Shown: positions 1-7,113 of the stretch, piece after piece
How the letters are laid out: every line of letters starts with the position of its first letter
Numbering within the stretch: the first letter of the stretch is position 1
Assembly: GCA_029939635.1 (NCBI GenBank)
Contig: JAOZSN010000093.1
Location: 1 to 11,706, forward strand
Direction of reading: 5' to 3'
DNA length: 11,706 nt
Source: Deltaproteobacteria bacterium
GTDB lineage: Bacteria > Desulfobacterota > Desulfobulbia > Desulfobulbales > SURF-16
Translations under genes and position numbers: made by a program
Notes under the pieces: model-generated
Seen by the model: the letters and a program-made list of their open reading frames with translations, nothing else
Database searches by the model: none
What the model was told of the DNA's origin: nothing

Positions 1-152
1 ACCAAAAAGGGCTACTCCTGTCACCAACCATCAGCGCTGCTGAGATTATAACCATAGTGGTTATTGTCATTGCCATTGCCGTCCTGGCCAGCCTGCAACC
101 GGCCTGGAAGGCGGCGCGCATGGAACCTATTGAGGCCCTCCGTCATGTTTAA
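1..152 (+). CDS. ABC transporter permease, FtsX/MacB/LolC-type (3' end only)
   Basis: Only the last 49 codons are present; codons begin at position 3 and the TAA stop is at 150-152. The translated tail has a hydrophobic helix (about EIITIVVIVIAIAVLASL) followed by the sequence QPAWKAARMEPIEALRHV. A final transmembrane helix running into P-A-x-x-A-A-R-x-x-P-x-E-A-L-R is the hallmark C-terminus of FtsX-fold permeases of MacB/LolC/LolE transporters, which work with a cytosolic ATPase to move lipoproteins or other substrates out of the inner membrane. The ATPase and the periplasmic domain are outside the window. The stop overlaps the start of the next gene by 8 bases, indicating translational coupling. 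The family is clear; the substrate is not. Confidence 0.88.
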   Translation, partial: QKGLLLSPTISAAEIITIVVIVIAIAVLASLQPAWKAARMEPIEALRHV

Positions 153-555
153 AAAAACAAACCCTGTAAAGACTATTGGTTTCACCATTTTTGCCCTTTG
201 TCTATTCCTATGGCCATTTCACAATGCAGAGGCATCATCTGAACTTATTGCCGTAGCCTCCACAGGTACAGACAAAGATGCCCAGATTAGCCAGGTTGCC
301 GGACGCGCACCATTTTTCCTCATCTTTGATAAGAAGGGAAATTTTAAGCAGGCCCATAAAAACCCAGCCCATGATCAGGCAGGAGGAATTAGTCGCACCG
401 TCAGCATATTTTTACTCAAGCATGGCGTCAGCTTGTTTATCGCTGCAGAGGTTGGCCCAAAGATGAACAGGGTTCTTAACGACAACAATATTTCTATCCA
501 TATAACCTCAGGAGTAGCCGATGATGCCGTCCAGTCATACCTGCATACTAAATAA
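145..555 (+). CDS. Exported NifX-like (dinitrogenase Fe-Mo cofactor domain) protein
   Basis: A protein of 136 aa. The chosen ATG at 145 overlaps the permease stop and has GAGG at 132-135 upstream; the frame is open further upstream (an ATG at 64), but that extension lies inside the permease gene. Residues 1-32 look like a signal peptide (basic MFKKTNPVK, hydrophobic IGFTIFALCLFLWPF, then NAEAS). The rest matches the Nitro_FeMo-Co fold of NifX/NafY/MTH1175: IAVAS at the start, AGRAPFFLIFD after the first loop, a central GVSLFIAAEVGPKMNRVL helix-turn, and NNISIHI before a C-terminal helix. Known members bind metal clusters or cofactor precursors in the cytosol. Here the domain should be periplasmic and the mature part has no cysteine, so cofactor delivery to nitrogenase is unlikely. 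It overlaps the following LolA-like gene by 35 bases. Domain call is strong; function unknown. Confidence 0.82.
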   Translation: MFKKTNPVKTIGFTIFALCLFLWPFHNAEASSELIAVASTGTDKDAQISQVAGRAPFFLIFDKKGNFKQAHKNPAHDQAGGISRTVSIFLLKHGVSLFIAAEVGPKMNRVLNDNNISIHITSGVADDAVQSYLHTK

Positions 556-1291
556 AACGACCCTTATTCCCTGCCTTCTCTTGCTGTTTTTCGTTTTGCT
601 GCCAGGCCAGGCCTTAGCCCTGGACGGCAATGACATCCTGCGCCAGGTGGATGCCAATATGCAGCCCCAGTCCTATGAGATGTATCGTAAGCTCATCAAT
701 ATTGAGCCAGATGGCAAAAAAAAAGAATTTGTCCTCTACTCGTTAAAAAAAGGACAGGACAAGATGATTGCCCTCTTCCTCTCTCCAGCCAGTGAAAAGG
801 GGCGCTCTACCTTACGTCTAGGGGATAATATGTGGCTCTACATCCCCAATGTGGGCAAACCGCTGCGTATTACCAGCCTGCAGTCAGTGGTGGGCGGTAT
901 CTTCAATAACTCAGATATTCTGCGCCTTGACTATAGTACTGAGTATGAGGCAAAGGACATAATAGATGAAGGTGATCATTATGTCTTGGATCTTACGGCC
1001 CGCACCCCCTCAGTGGCCTATGCCCGCCTGAAAATGGAGGTGGATAAAAAAACGCTGTTACCCACCAATATTGACTGTCTTGCCATCAGTGGCATGCTTA
1101 TCAAAACCCTGCATTACTCAAAAATTAAAGATTTTGGCGATGGTATGATCAGACCTGCCATGCTGGAGACCAGCAGTCCTCTCCAAAAGGGCTATAGGTC
1201 AGTGATGCTCTTTGCAAAGGTCAAAAAAAGGGATCTGGCCGATGAGGTCTTCAGCTTAAATTATCTCTCTAAAGTTGATGAACTTCGTTAG
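521..1291 (+). CDS. LolA-like periplasmic protein (outer-membrane lipoprotein-sorting protein family)
   Basis: A protein of 256 aa. ATG at 521 (or the adjacent ATG at 524) follows AGGAG at 510-514, six bases upstream, even though both lie inside the preceding gene. A signal peptide ends near GQALA (residue 34). The mature part has the pattern of the LolA_like family (PF17131 type): DILRQVDANMQPQSYEM at the start, FLSPASEKGRSTLR, then the signature GDNMWLYIPNVGKPLRI, GGIFNNSDILRLDY, and a C-terminal set of beta strands. Such proteins form an open beta-sheet that shields a lipid or acylated cargo between membranes and are often encoded beside MacB-type ABC or RND permeases, as here. It probably accepts cargo from the permease upstream and passes it to the outer membrane. 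It is not canonical LolA, and the cargo is not visible from sequence. Confidence 0.85.
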   Translation: MMPSSHTCILNKTTLIPCLLLLFFVLLPGQALALDGNDILRQVDANMQPQSYEMYRKLINIEPDGKKKEFVLYSLKKGQDKMIALFLSPASEKGRSTLRLGDNMWLYIPNVGKPLRITSLQSVVGGIFNNSDILRLDYSTEYEAKDIIDEGDHYVLDLTARTPSVAYARLKMEVDKKTLLPTNIDCLAISGMLIKTLHYSKIKDFGDGMIRPAMLETSSPLQKGYRSVMLFAKVKKRDLADEVFSLNYLSKVDELR

Positions 1292-1379
1292 TGACTTATA
1301 GTTCGTTTTGCGTCATAAAAAACACGATTTTAAAACATACTATTTTAATGTGAAAACAAGCATCTACTGTTAAGTCACT
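1290..1379 (+). promoter_or_regulatory. Intergenic region bounded by a perfect 9-bp inverted repeat
   Basis: AGTGACTTA at 1290-1298 and its exact reverse complement TAAGTCACT at 1371-1379 frame the gap between the LolA-like gene and the beta-barrel gene. The left arm overlaps the upstream TAG stop and the right arm ends two bases before the downstream ATG, where a Shine-Dalgarno sequence would be expected but is absent. The enclosed DNA is AT-rich, with a direct repeat ATTTTAA at 1327-1333 and 1342-1348. The repeat could pair in RNA and mask the downstream start, or be a protein-binding pair; neither is shown. Confidence 0.4.
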
Positions 1380-1380
1380 T

Positions 1381-2709
1381 ATGCCGTTCCTAAATAATAT
1401 TACCGTCAAAGGTGTTAGAACTTTTCGACTGCTCCTCCTCTTCTACCTTCTTGGCTGGCCAGCTTTGTTGCTAGCCGAAGAGGAGATGTTCAGCTTTGAT
1501 CTTGATGAAATTGAAAAAAATCCTCTGGTCTGGGGGGGCTATGCCGAGTTCTCCTGGGAACATATGGATATCAACCAGGATTCAGTTTTTAACCATCTTA
1601 ATTTCAGCGCCAAATCCCTCTCTGATTTTGATCGCCTGCGCGGCACAGGTCAGCTTTTTGGTCGCTATGATGCCAGCAAACTAAACCTTAATTGGCTGTT
1701 GCAGGCCAGTGGTCAACAGGATGACCTGGGCTGGACTGATACAACCGATATCTTTGCGTTGTATGGCACTTATACCTCTTCTCCCACCCTTTCCACCATC
1801 ATTGGTAAAAAATCATATAAATGGGGTAAGGGCTATGCCTGGAACCCGGTTGGCTTTATTAATCGTCCCAAAGACCCCAACAACCCAAACGAATCACTAG
1901 AGGGTTTTGTTGTGGCCGAGGTAGATTATATCAAGACTTTTGGTACAAACCTGCAGAGCCTGGCCTTAACCACTGTAGTGCTGCCAGTGGTTGAACATGT
2001 TAATGAGGATTTCGGCAGTACCTATCGTGCCAATTTTGCAGCTAAGCTCTACCTGCTTTATCGGGACACAGATATTGACCTGTTGTTCCTGGCTGGCGAT
2101 AGTAGAGCTAATAGAGTGGGACTGGATTTTTCCAGAAATATTGCCACTAATTTTGAGATTCATGCTGAATTTGCTTATATCCCTCATCAACACAAACTGG
2201 TGCTGGAAGAGAATGATTCAATAAGCAATCGTACTCAACAGGCAACCTCACTACTCCTTGGTCTGCGCTATCTCAGCAATAGCGATGTGACCACCATTGT
2301 GGAGTATTATCATAACGGTGGCGGTTACTCCACAGCTGAGATGAACCGTTTTTATGAGCTGATCCGTGAAGGTGCTCTTAACCAACCCCTTCCCCTTGAC
2401 TCCTTGTTGGATAAAGGCCGGGAATTAGCTCTCAAGGGCTATGGCCGCCCCCAGTCAGGCCGCAATTATATCTACGCCAAAATAACAAAGAAGGAACCCT
2501 TTGCTATCCTTTATCTCACCCCTGGCATCACTTCCATCGTCAATATTGATGATCACAGCTATTCCTTCACCCCAGAGCTAGTTTACACCCGTATTACCAA
2601 TCTTGAAATGCGGCTAAGACTTGCCCTCTTTAACGGCGGTGTCTCAACAGAGTATGGCGAAAAGGCCTTTAGCAATAAAGCGGAATTTAGAGTCAGATAT
2701 TTCTTCTAA
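1381..2709 (+). CDS. Outer-membrane beta-barrel protein of the ABC/LolA-like cluster
   Basis: A protein of 442 aa. A signal peptide is visible (hydrophobic LLLLFYLLGWPALLLA, cleavage near residue 32). The mature protein is rich in alternating amphipathic strands with aromatic girdles (GGYAEFSWEH, RLRGTGQLFGRYD, LNLNWLLQASGQ, NFEIHAEFAYI, VTTIVEYYHNGGGYS, LEMRLRLALFNGG) and ends in KAEFRVRYFF, the terminal Phe expected for BAM-dependent insertion. An alpha-helical insertion (about residues 320-355, FYELIREGALN onward) may be a plug or periplasmic helix. The conserved-looking segment TIIGKKSYKWGKGYAWNPVGFI lies around 140-160. I do not assign it to a named porin family. Its position after the permease and LolA-like gene suggests it is the outer-membrane partner. 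No good ribosome site precedes ATG 1381, and in-frame ATGs downstream would remove the signal peptide. Confidence 0.78.
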   Translation: MPFLNNITVKGVRTFRLLLLFYLLGWPALLLAEEEMFSFDLDEIEKNPLVWGGYAEFSWEHMDINQDSVFNHLNFSAKSLSDFDRLRGTGQLFGRYDASKLNLNWLLQASGQQDDLGWTDTTDIFALYGTYTSSPTLSTIIGKKSYKWGKGYAWNPVGFINRPKDPNNPNESLEGFVVAEVDYIKTFGTNLQSLALTTVVLPVVEHVNEDFGSTYRANFAAKLYLLYRDTDIDLLFLAGDSRANRVGLDFSRNIATNFEIHAEFAYIPHQHKLVLEENDSISNRTQQATSLLLGLRYLSNSDVTTIVEYYHNGGGYSTAEMNRFYELIREGALNQPLPLDSLLDKGRELALKGYGRPQSGRNYIYAKITKKEPFAILYLTPGITSIVNIDDHSYSFTPELVYTRITNLEMRLRLALFNGGVSTEYGEKAFSNKAEFRVRYFF

Positions 2710-2864
2710 GCCCCTCAAAAATTACTCAAACAACAGCTAAGATTTACTGGTAACAACACCAGAACTCTACCCCCCTTACCAATAATTCACCTTGATTTCC
2801 CAGTAGTTGTTAGGTAGATTGCCACCTTGCACGATTGATAATTTATTCTTTATACAGGGGGGGA
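2710..2864 (+). other. Intergenic region between the two plus-strand modules, no clear gene
   Basis: This 155-bp stretch holds small symmetric pieces: CTGGT/ACCAG at 2747-2751 and 2758-2762, and TAACAAC at 2751-2757 with its complement GTTGTTA at 2806-2812. These would be mutually exclusive folds in RNA. None is followed by a T run, so no intrinsic terminator is called. The gap is large enough for a promoter for the second module, but no convincing -35/-10 pair at a workable distance was found. Confidence 0.35.
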
Positions 2865-3743
2865 ATGATGGCAAAGGGGCGCCATAGGAATTGGGACAAA
2901 ATTGGTTTTCAACCCGTACGCTATTTTTTTGCCCTTCTCATTACCTCTCTCCTTTTTGTCTCCAACATTGAGGCTGCACAGGCCTCTTCGCAAGAAGTAC
3001 CACACCACTCTCTAGCCAAGGCTGTAGATCAGCTTCTAGATTCCCTTACTCCGAAAAATTCACTGGCCCTCATGGAGGTCCGCGATAAACACGGCACTTC
3101 CCGGCAGAGCGAGATTCTCTTTCACGAGCTTGATTCCTTACTAACCAGAGGTGCTCTGGCTCGCCAGCTTATCATTGTTGACCGCAGTGGCCTGCAACTC
3201 CTCTTTAAGGAATGGGCTCTAGCAGATAATACCGGTGCCAGCGGCCAAGGCATGGAACGTCAGCTCTCTGGAGCTGACTATTTTATTATTGCTCAGATTC
3301 GCGAACATAGTCAGGGGCAAATATGCACCCTTAAGGCCATTAAAATCTCCAGTGGCACAGTAGCAGCTTTAAGTGAGTCCTGGCTCGATTCACCTCCCCT
3401 TATATCACCTGGAGCAAAACAGACTAGGGATGGTGTTGTAGAACCTGCTGTCTTTATCGAAGAAAGCACGGCACCATGGCGTTTTCCAGAGATATCCCCT
3501 CCCCTCTCCTATACTAAAAATCAGACCTTGCGCCATTCCCAACGAGCCACAGCCAGCAAGATGTCTGAGGCCTGTGATAAGGCCACAAAAGCAATAGTTC
3601 TTGAATTTTTTAAAGGCAAACATCCAACGGAACAGACCTATCGCCAAGCTGTTTATCAGGCAAACTGTACCATGGTGAAAACATTACCCAACGGCAAAAA
3701 ACGGGTGGAAGTAACCATTGAATTTTATGAAAGTTCACCATGA
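2865..3743 (+). CDS. FlgO/CsgG-like exported protein
   Basis: A protein of 292 aa if begun at ATG 2865; ATG 2868 is equally possible and better spaced from the purine run AGGGGGGG at 2856-2863. An in-frame TTG at 2835 lies upstream of that ribosome site and is not favoured. Residues 20-45 form a signal peptide (FFALLITSLLFVSNIEA). Residues about 46-165 follow the FlgO/LpoB/CsgG-N pattern: a helix HHSLAKAVDQLLDSL, a central strand SLALMEVRD, helix ILFHELDSLLTRGALA, strand LIIVDRSGLQLLFKEWAL, then LSGADYFIIAQIREH and strand ICTLKAIKISSGTVAAL. These domains act in periplasmic or outer-membrane assemblies (flagellar H/T rings, curli secretion, penicillin-binding-protein activators). A second C-terminal part has two cysteines (about 237 and 268) and ends in LPNGKKRVEVTIEFYE. 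There is no lipobox. No flagellar genes are nearby; function unknown. Confidence 0.62.
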   Translation: MMAKGRHRNWDKIGFQPVRYFFALLITSLLFVSNIEAAQASSQEVPHHSLAKAVDQLLDSLTPKNSLALMEVRDKHGTSRQSEILFHELDSLLTRGALARQLIIVDRSGLQLLFKEWALADNTGASGQGMERQLSGADYFIIAQIREHSQGQICTLKAIKISSGTVAALSESWLDSPPLISPGAKQTRDGVVEPAVFIEESTAPWRFPEISPPLSYTKNQTLRHSQRATASKMSEACDKATKAIVLEFFKGKHPTEQTYRQAVYQANCTMVKTLPNGKKRVEVTIEFYESSP

Positions 3744-3815
3744 GCTAATAAACTTAGGGTAACCAAGAAGTGTAAAAGGTCACCAGTTCCTTATTTTATC
3801 AGGAGTAATACCAAG

Positions 3816-5792
3816 ATGTTGAAGAATAGACTAAAATCAAGCTGTCTTGTCATCCTAGGCCTTTTTATTATTGCCCAACCAGTCATGAGTGCGGAAAAAC
3901 TGGTAAACAAGACAGAGTTGCAGGAGAAGAGTCAGCAATTATTAAAGGATGTTGATGGTCTGATGTTTAACAGCCCAGCCATCTATGTTGACCAGACAGC
4001 TAATAATGTCTGCAACTATAATATCCATTATCTGCGGGCCGAATACCTGCTCTTCTACATTGATGAAAATCTGCATCATTGGGAAGGCCATGTAAAACGC
4101 AATCGTAATGACAAGGTATTTCAAGTCTTTAAAGCCAGCATGCAGCTGGCTCTCTATGCTATTTACTCCCGCCATGAAGAATTTTTGCTGCCATTTAGCC
4201 TCTATGAGGCCGATGAGGTCTCAGCCCAACTGACCAATGGCGCCTGCATGAAACGGATTAAAAAGAAATATAAGTCATGGGCCGAAACTAAGATATCTAA
4301 GATCCCTGAAATGGGTGGCTATGATGAGATTACAGCTGAATGGCAAGATAAGGCCCAGTCAGCCATGGGCCGGGCCAAGGAATCCCTTGACCGCGCCCTG
4401 CAAATTGATCCTGACTATAAGGACGGACTTATTGTTAAGGCGCAATTGCTGGCCATGGATGAACAATGGCAACAGGCTCGAGATGCCTTTGCTGAGATTG
4501 ACGAGATGGGTTATTTTAATGAGTCGCGCTCCTATTATCATAGTTGGCTGGCCTTTATTAAAATGGCAGAAGACCAGGTTCTCACAGCAAATCCTGGCCC
4601 AGAATTAGATGAAGAGAGCCTGGACCAAACAGAAAAAAACGGTCTTTCCCACCGCGAGTTGCTACGTACAGCAGCTGGTTATTCGGAGCCTTACGCTAAT
4701 AAGGATTGGGCAGCCAAAACTAGGGCACATCTGGTTAAACGCACTAAGCTTGAGATACGCTTTGATTTCCCCCCCACCACCACCATTGATGGTGATTTTA
4801 ATCTGGCTGACCTCCATCAACAGTCGGTCTATCTAACCAATGGTCTACGTTATGAGTTGCTCAAATATGTCCTGGATCAGAAAAAAGGTCTGCGTAAGCC
4901 GCTGCCACCCGAGGTTAAGAAGGATCTGGCCAAGTATGCTGCCAATCATGAGTATGTCCTCATGGATATATTGGACACCTCTGATGCCAACATGGAACGT
5001 TATGACCAGCTGGTACTTAACATCTATAAACTGGGTATTATGCTTGAGCGGGTTATGGATCTATGGGAACAACTATCCATGGATAATGAGCAGAGCCGTT
5101 TCTACTACCAACTCAATAAGTCCAGCTGTGGTCTGGCCCTGTTAGAGGCCGTGACAACCACTGATGATATTGTTGGAGATGTTCACTTCCAGGAGTGGCA
5201 GGGCAAGGCTCATAAACGCCGGGAGGAAAAACGCAAAAGTCAGGTGGCCCGCCAAGGTGAGGTCTGGTTTGAACGGCCGGCGATTGACTATAAAGGAAAA
5301 TGGGACGAATGGCAGGATGACTTGCAAAATAAATTGCCTCGGGATATTGAATTGGTCAAGGGAGCCATGCTGGCAGGAGCGCTGTTAGACTTCGAATATC
5401 AAGCCTTAACAGCTCAACCAGACATGGCATTATCCCTACTTGATGAACTAGAGGCACAGTTACATAAGTATGATCTGCAGGTATTACCCCCAAACAGCCA
5501 CAAATCAAATGTTGAATCATGGCAGCTCTGTGATGATTGTCAAAGCTGGGATGAAAGTGATAATTGGGGGCTCTTCAATGCAGGAGACAACTGGCAGGAG
5601 ACAGATTCCAGACAGGCAGTTGATGGTAAAAATTACCTGGCAGTCTGGCGCTCATACCTCACGGCCAAGGCCGGAGAGGATAAAAAGGCTGAAAATTACC
5701 TATCCAAGGCTGAGCGCTTAAGAGGTATGGATAGCTGGAAGCAGTATCAGGAAAAGGTACTTTATTTCCGTAAGGCTCTGGCAGTGAAGTAA
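3816..5792 (+). CDS. Exported TPR-containing protein of unknown function
   Basis: A protein of 658 aa with a clear signal peptide (MLKNRLKSS, CLVILGLFIIAQPVMSA, cleavage near residue 26). AGGAG at 3801-3805 supports ATG 3816. The mature protein is mostly helical. A tetratricopeptide pair is visible at about residues 181-250 (AMGRAKESLDRALQIDPDY, then EQWQQARDAFAEIDEMGYF), and a further TPR-like helix pair near the C-terminus (AVWRSYLTAKAGEDKKAENY). Between them is a long helical region without a recognised family. Near the end is a CDDC motif (residues 572-575) within a tryptophan-rich, acidic stretch (SWQLCDDCQSWDESDNWG), which could bind a metal or form a disulfide. It sits between a FlgO/CsgG-like gene and a CsgG-like lipoprotein gene on the same strand with short gaps, so it is probably a periplasmic scaffold for that module. 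The function is inferred only from neighbours. Confidence 0.75.
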   Translation: MLKNRLKSSCLVILGLFIIAQPVMSAEKLVNKTELQEKSQQLLKDVDGLMFNSPAIYVDQTANNVCNYNIHYLRAEYLLFYIDENLHHWEGHVKRNRNDKVFQVFKASMQLALYAIYSRHEEFLLPFSLYEADEVSAQLTNGACMKRIKKKYKSWAETKISKIPEMGGYDEITAEWQDKAQSAMGRAKESLDRALQIDPDYKDGLIVKAQLLAMDEQWQQARDAFAEIDEMGYFNESRSYYHSWLAFIKMAEDQVLTANPGPELDEESLDQTEKNGLSHRELLRTAAGYSEPYANKDWAAKTRAHLVKRTKLEIRFDFPPTTTIDGDFNLADLHQQSVYLTNGLRYELLKYVLDQKKGLRKPLPPEVKKDLAKYAANHEYVLMDILDTSDANMERYDQLVLNIYKLGIMLERVMDLWEQLSMDNEQSRFYYQLNKSSCGLALLEAVTTTDDIVGDVHFQEWQGKAHKRREEKRKSQVARQGEVWFERPAIDYKGKWDEWQDDLQNKLPRDIELVKGAMLAGALLDFEYQALTAQPDMALSLLDELEAQLHKYDLQVLPPNSHKSNVESWQLCDDCQSWDESDNWGLFNAGDNWQETDSRQAVDGKNYLAVWRSYLTAKAGEDKKAENYLSKAERLRGMDSWKQYQEKVLYFRKALAVK

Positions 5793-5854
5793 AATTTTCT
5801 GCGCCTCACAGATGTCAAAAAATTCCTGCAGTAAGTAAATGAAGAGAATGTTTC

Positions 5855-5859
5855 GGAGA
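5855..5859 (+). promoter_or_regulatory. Ribosome binding site deciding the start of the CsgG-like lipoprotein
   Basis: GGAGA at 5855-5859 lies six bases before ATG 5866. Two in-frame ATGs further upstream (5839, 5848) have no comparable purine run at proper distance, so 5866 is the preferred start. Confidence 0.6.
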
Positions 5860-5865
5860 AATACT

Positions 5866-6981
5866 ATGATTTGGTTGGATAAAAGAAGAAGTGGACGTGG
5901 TTTAGGACTAATATTGATGGGGATGACCTTATCTTTGCTGTTATCGGCCTGTAGTACACCTAAAAACCTCACCTATTTTCCAGAGGTAACCCCTCCCCAC
6001 GTGGTGGGGCAGGATGTACGTCAGGTTTCAGTGGGCTATCCTCCCCTGTACCATCCTACCGGCAAGCGGGCTACCATTGAGCCACGTTCGCAATACTTTA
6101 CTCTGGCTATCCCCAACTGTATTGATGTTACGGGACGGGCCAAGGATTTGCGTAAATCCCTGGCCGATATGCTCTACACCGAGCTCTTCCAGTCCCGCCG
6201 TTTTAATCTCTACGATCGTAATGAGTTGGTTAATCTCAATACCGACTGGATCGAGACAGTATTAAAAAAATCCTTTGAATCAAGCTACACCCGGAAATAT
6301 GAAGAGACAAGCCCCTCTGATCCCTTGAAAGAAGCGCTGGCCGGACCTGAGGGTGCTGCCACAAAAAACAGAGAAGAGCATTACAACTCCACCGTACTGA
6401 AACCAGATTATGTAGATCAGGCCATTAAGGTCCAAAGCAGAAAGCAGGATATTGAGCAGAATGCTGCGGAAAACCTCCGGGAAAATACCGATGGCTTACT
6501 CATGGTCTATATTACTGAGCGCAGTGGTAATGAAAAGGGTGGTTTTTTCTTCGTTGATTATCGAATCGTCAGTACTGACAAGATCGTTCTCTTTGCTGCC
6601 TCGCAAAAGATTCGTTTTTCAGTGAGTACCGCCGCAGCCATTGAATATAACCGTGAAGACATCACTGCCATTTCAGACAAGATTGTCCAGGTATTCCCCA
6701 ACCCAGACACCAATCGCCGCGGTCAGGTGGTCTCCATTGATAACCGCCGCATCGTCCTTGATTTAGGCAAAGAAGACCATATCATCCCTGGCCTACGTGG
6801 CTACGTTGTCACGGCCGACGACTCCATCTATACATCTGAAGATACCAAGGCCCGTCATCTTGATTATCTCTCCTTCTTCTATATATCTGAGGTGTATCGC
6901 CAGACCTCCACCGGGGTCATCCTGGAGCCAGCTGACGATACTCCAGATATACGGGTAGGGGATGAGATTGTCTTGAAATAA
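5866..6981 (+). CDS. CsgG-like outer-membrane lipoprotein with FlgT-C-like end
   Basis: A protein of 371 aa from ATG 5866; the frame also allows 5839 (380 aa), but GGAGA favours 5866. The N-terminus is basic and hydrophobic and ends in a lipobox LSAC, with the lipidated Cys at residue 29 and Ser at +2, which predicts outer-membrane sorting. A CsgG-like region follows: YFTLAIPNCIDVTGRAKDL, then LADMLYTELFQSRRFNLYDR (a helix leading into a strand with the usual Y/DR end), and NTDGLLMVYITERSG after a charged helical insertion (about residues 140-210). The C-terminal part (GQVVSIDNRRIVLDLGKED, then IIPGLRGYVV and DIRVGDEIVLK) resembles the FlgT C-terminal beta-domain that often follows CsgG/FlgO domains. 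CsgG proteins form secretion pores, and relatives form outer-membrane rings or regulators. It is last in its block and followed by a strong terminator. Substrate and assembly are unknown. Confidence 0.66.
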   Translation: MIWLDKRRSGRGLGLILMGMTLSLLLSACSTPKNLTYFPEVTPPHVVGQDVRQVSVGYPPLYHPTGKRATIEPRSQYFTLAIPNCIDVTGRAKDLRKSLADMLYTELFQSRRFNLYDRNELVNLNTDWIETVLKKSFESSYTRKYEETSPSDPLKEALAGPEGAATKNREEHYNSTVLKPDYVDQAIKVQSRKQDIEQNAAENLRENTDGLLMVYITERSGNEKGGFFFVDYRIVSTDKIVLFAASQKIRFSVSTAAAIEYNREDITAISDKIVQVFPNPDTNRRGQVVSIDNRRIVLDLGKEDHIIPGLRGYVVTADDSIYTSEDTKARHLDYLSFFYISEVYRQTSTGVILEPADDTPDIRVGDEIVLK

Positions 6982-7003
6982 TTTATCCATTCCTGCGTCC
7001 CAT

Positions 7004-7054
7004 TGAAAAAGAAAATCCTCGCCCATGAATCATGTGCGAGGATTTTCTTTTTCA
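7004..7054. terminator. Bidirectional intrinsic terminator with near-perfect 19-bp stem
   Basis: TGAAAAAGAAAATCCTCGC (7004-7022) pairs perfectly with its complement at 7036-7054. The inside of the loop adds a CATG/CATG four-pair cap (7024-7027 with 7031-7034). The stem contains a GC-rich core and is flanked by A5 on one side and T5 on the other, so it can end transcription from both strands. It lies 22 bases after the lipoprotein stop, exactly where the two converging gene blocks meet. Confidence 0.9.
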
Positions 7055-7113
7055 GAGACTTGTCACTAACTACCATGCTTATAGGCATATAACAGCAGAT
7101 CCATATTACTATA

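Noticed and set aside
64..144. N-terminal extension of the NifX-like frame
   Set aside because: It lies within the permease C-terminus and would bury the signal peptide; ATG 145 with GAGG upstream is better.
1308..1336. TTGCGT with TAAAAC as a promoter for the beta-barrel gene
   Set aside because: The -10 match is poor in very AT-rich DNA, so it could easily be chance.
2747..2762. Hairpin CTGGT/ACCAG after the beta-barrel gene as a terminator
   Set aside because: Only five pairs, and the following bases are C-rich rather than a T run.
2827..2856. TTGCAC plus TTATAC as a promoter for the FlgO/CsgG-like gene
   Set aside because: The transcript would begin inside the ribosome binding site, a few bases before the start codon.
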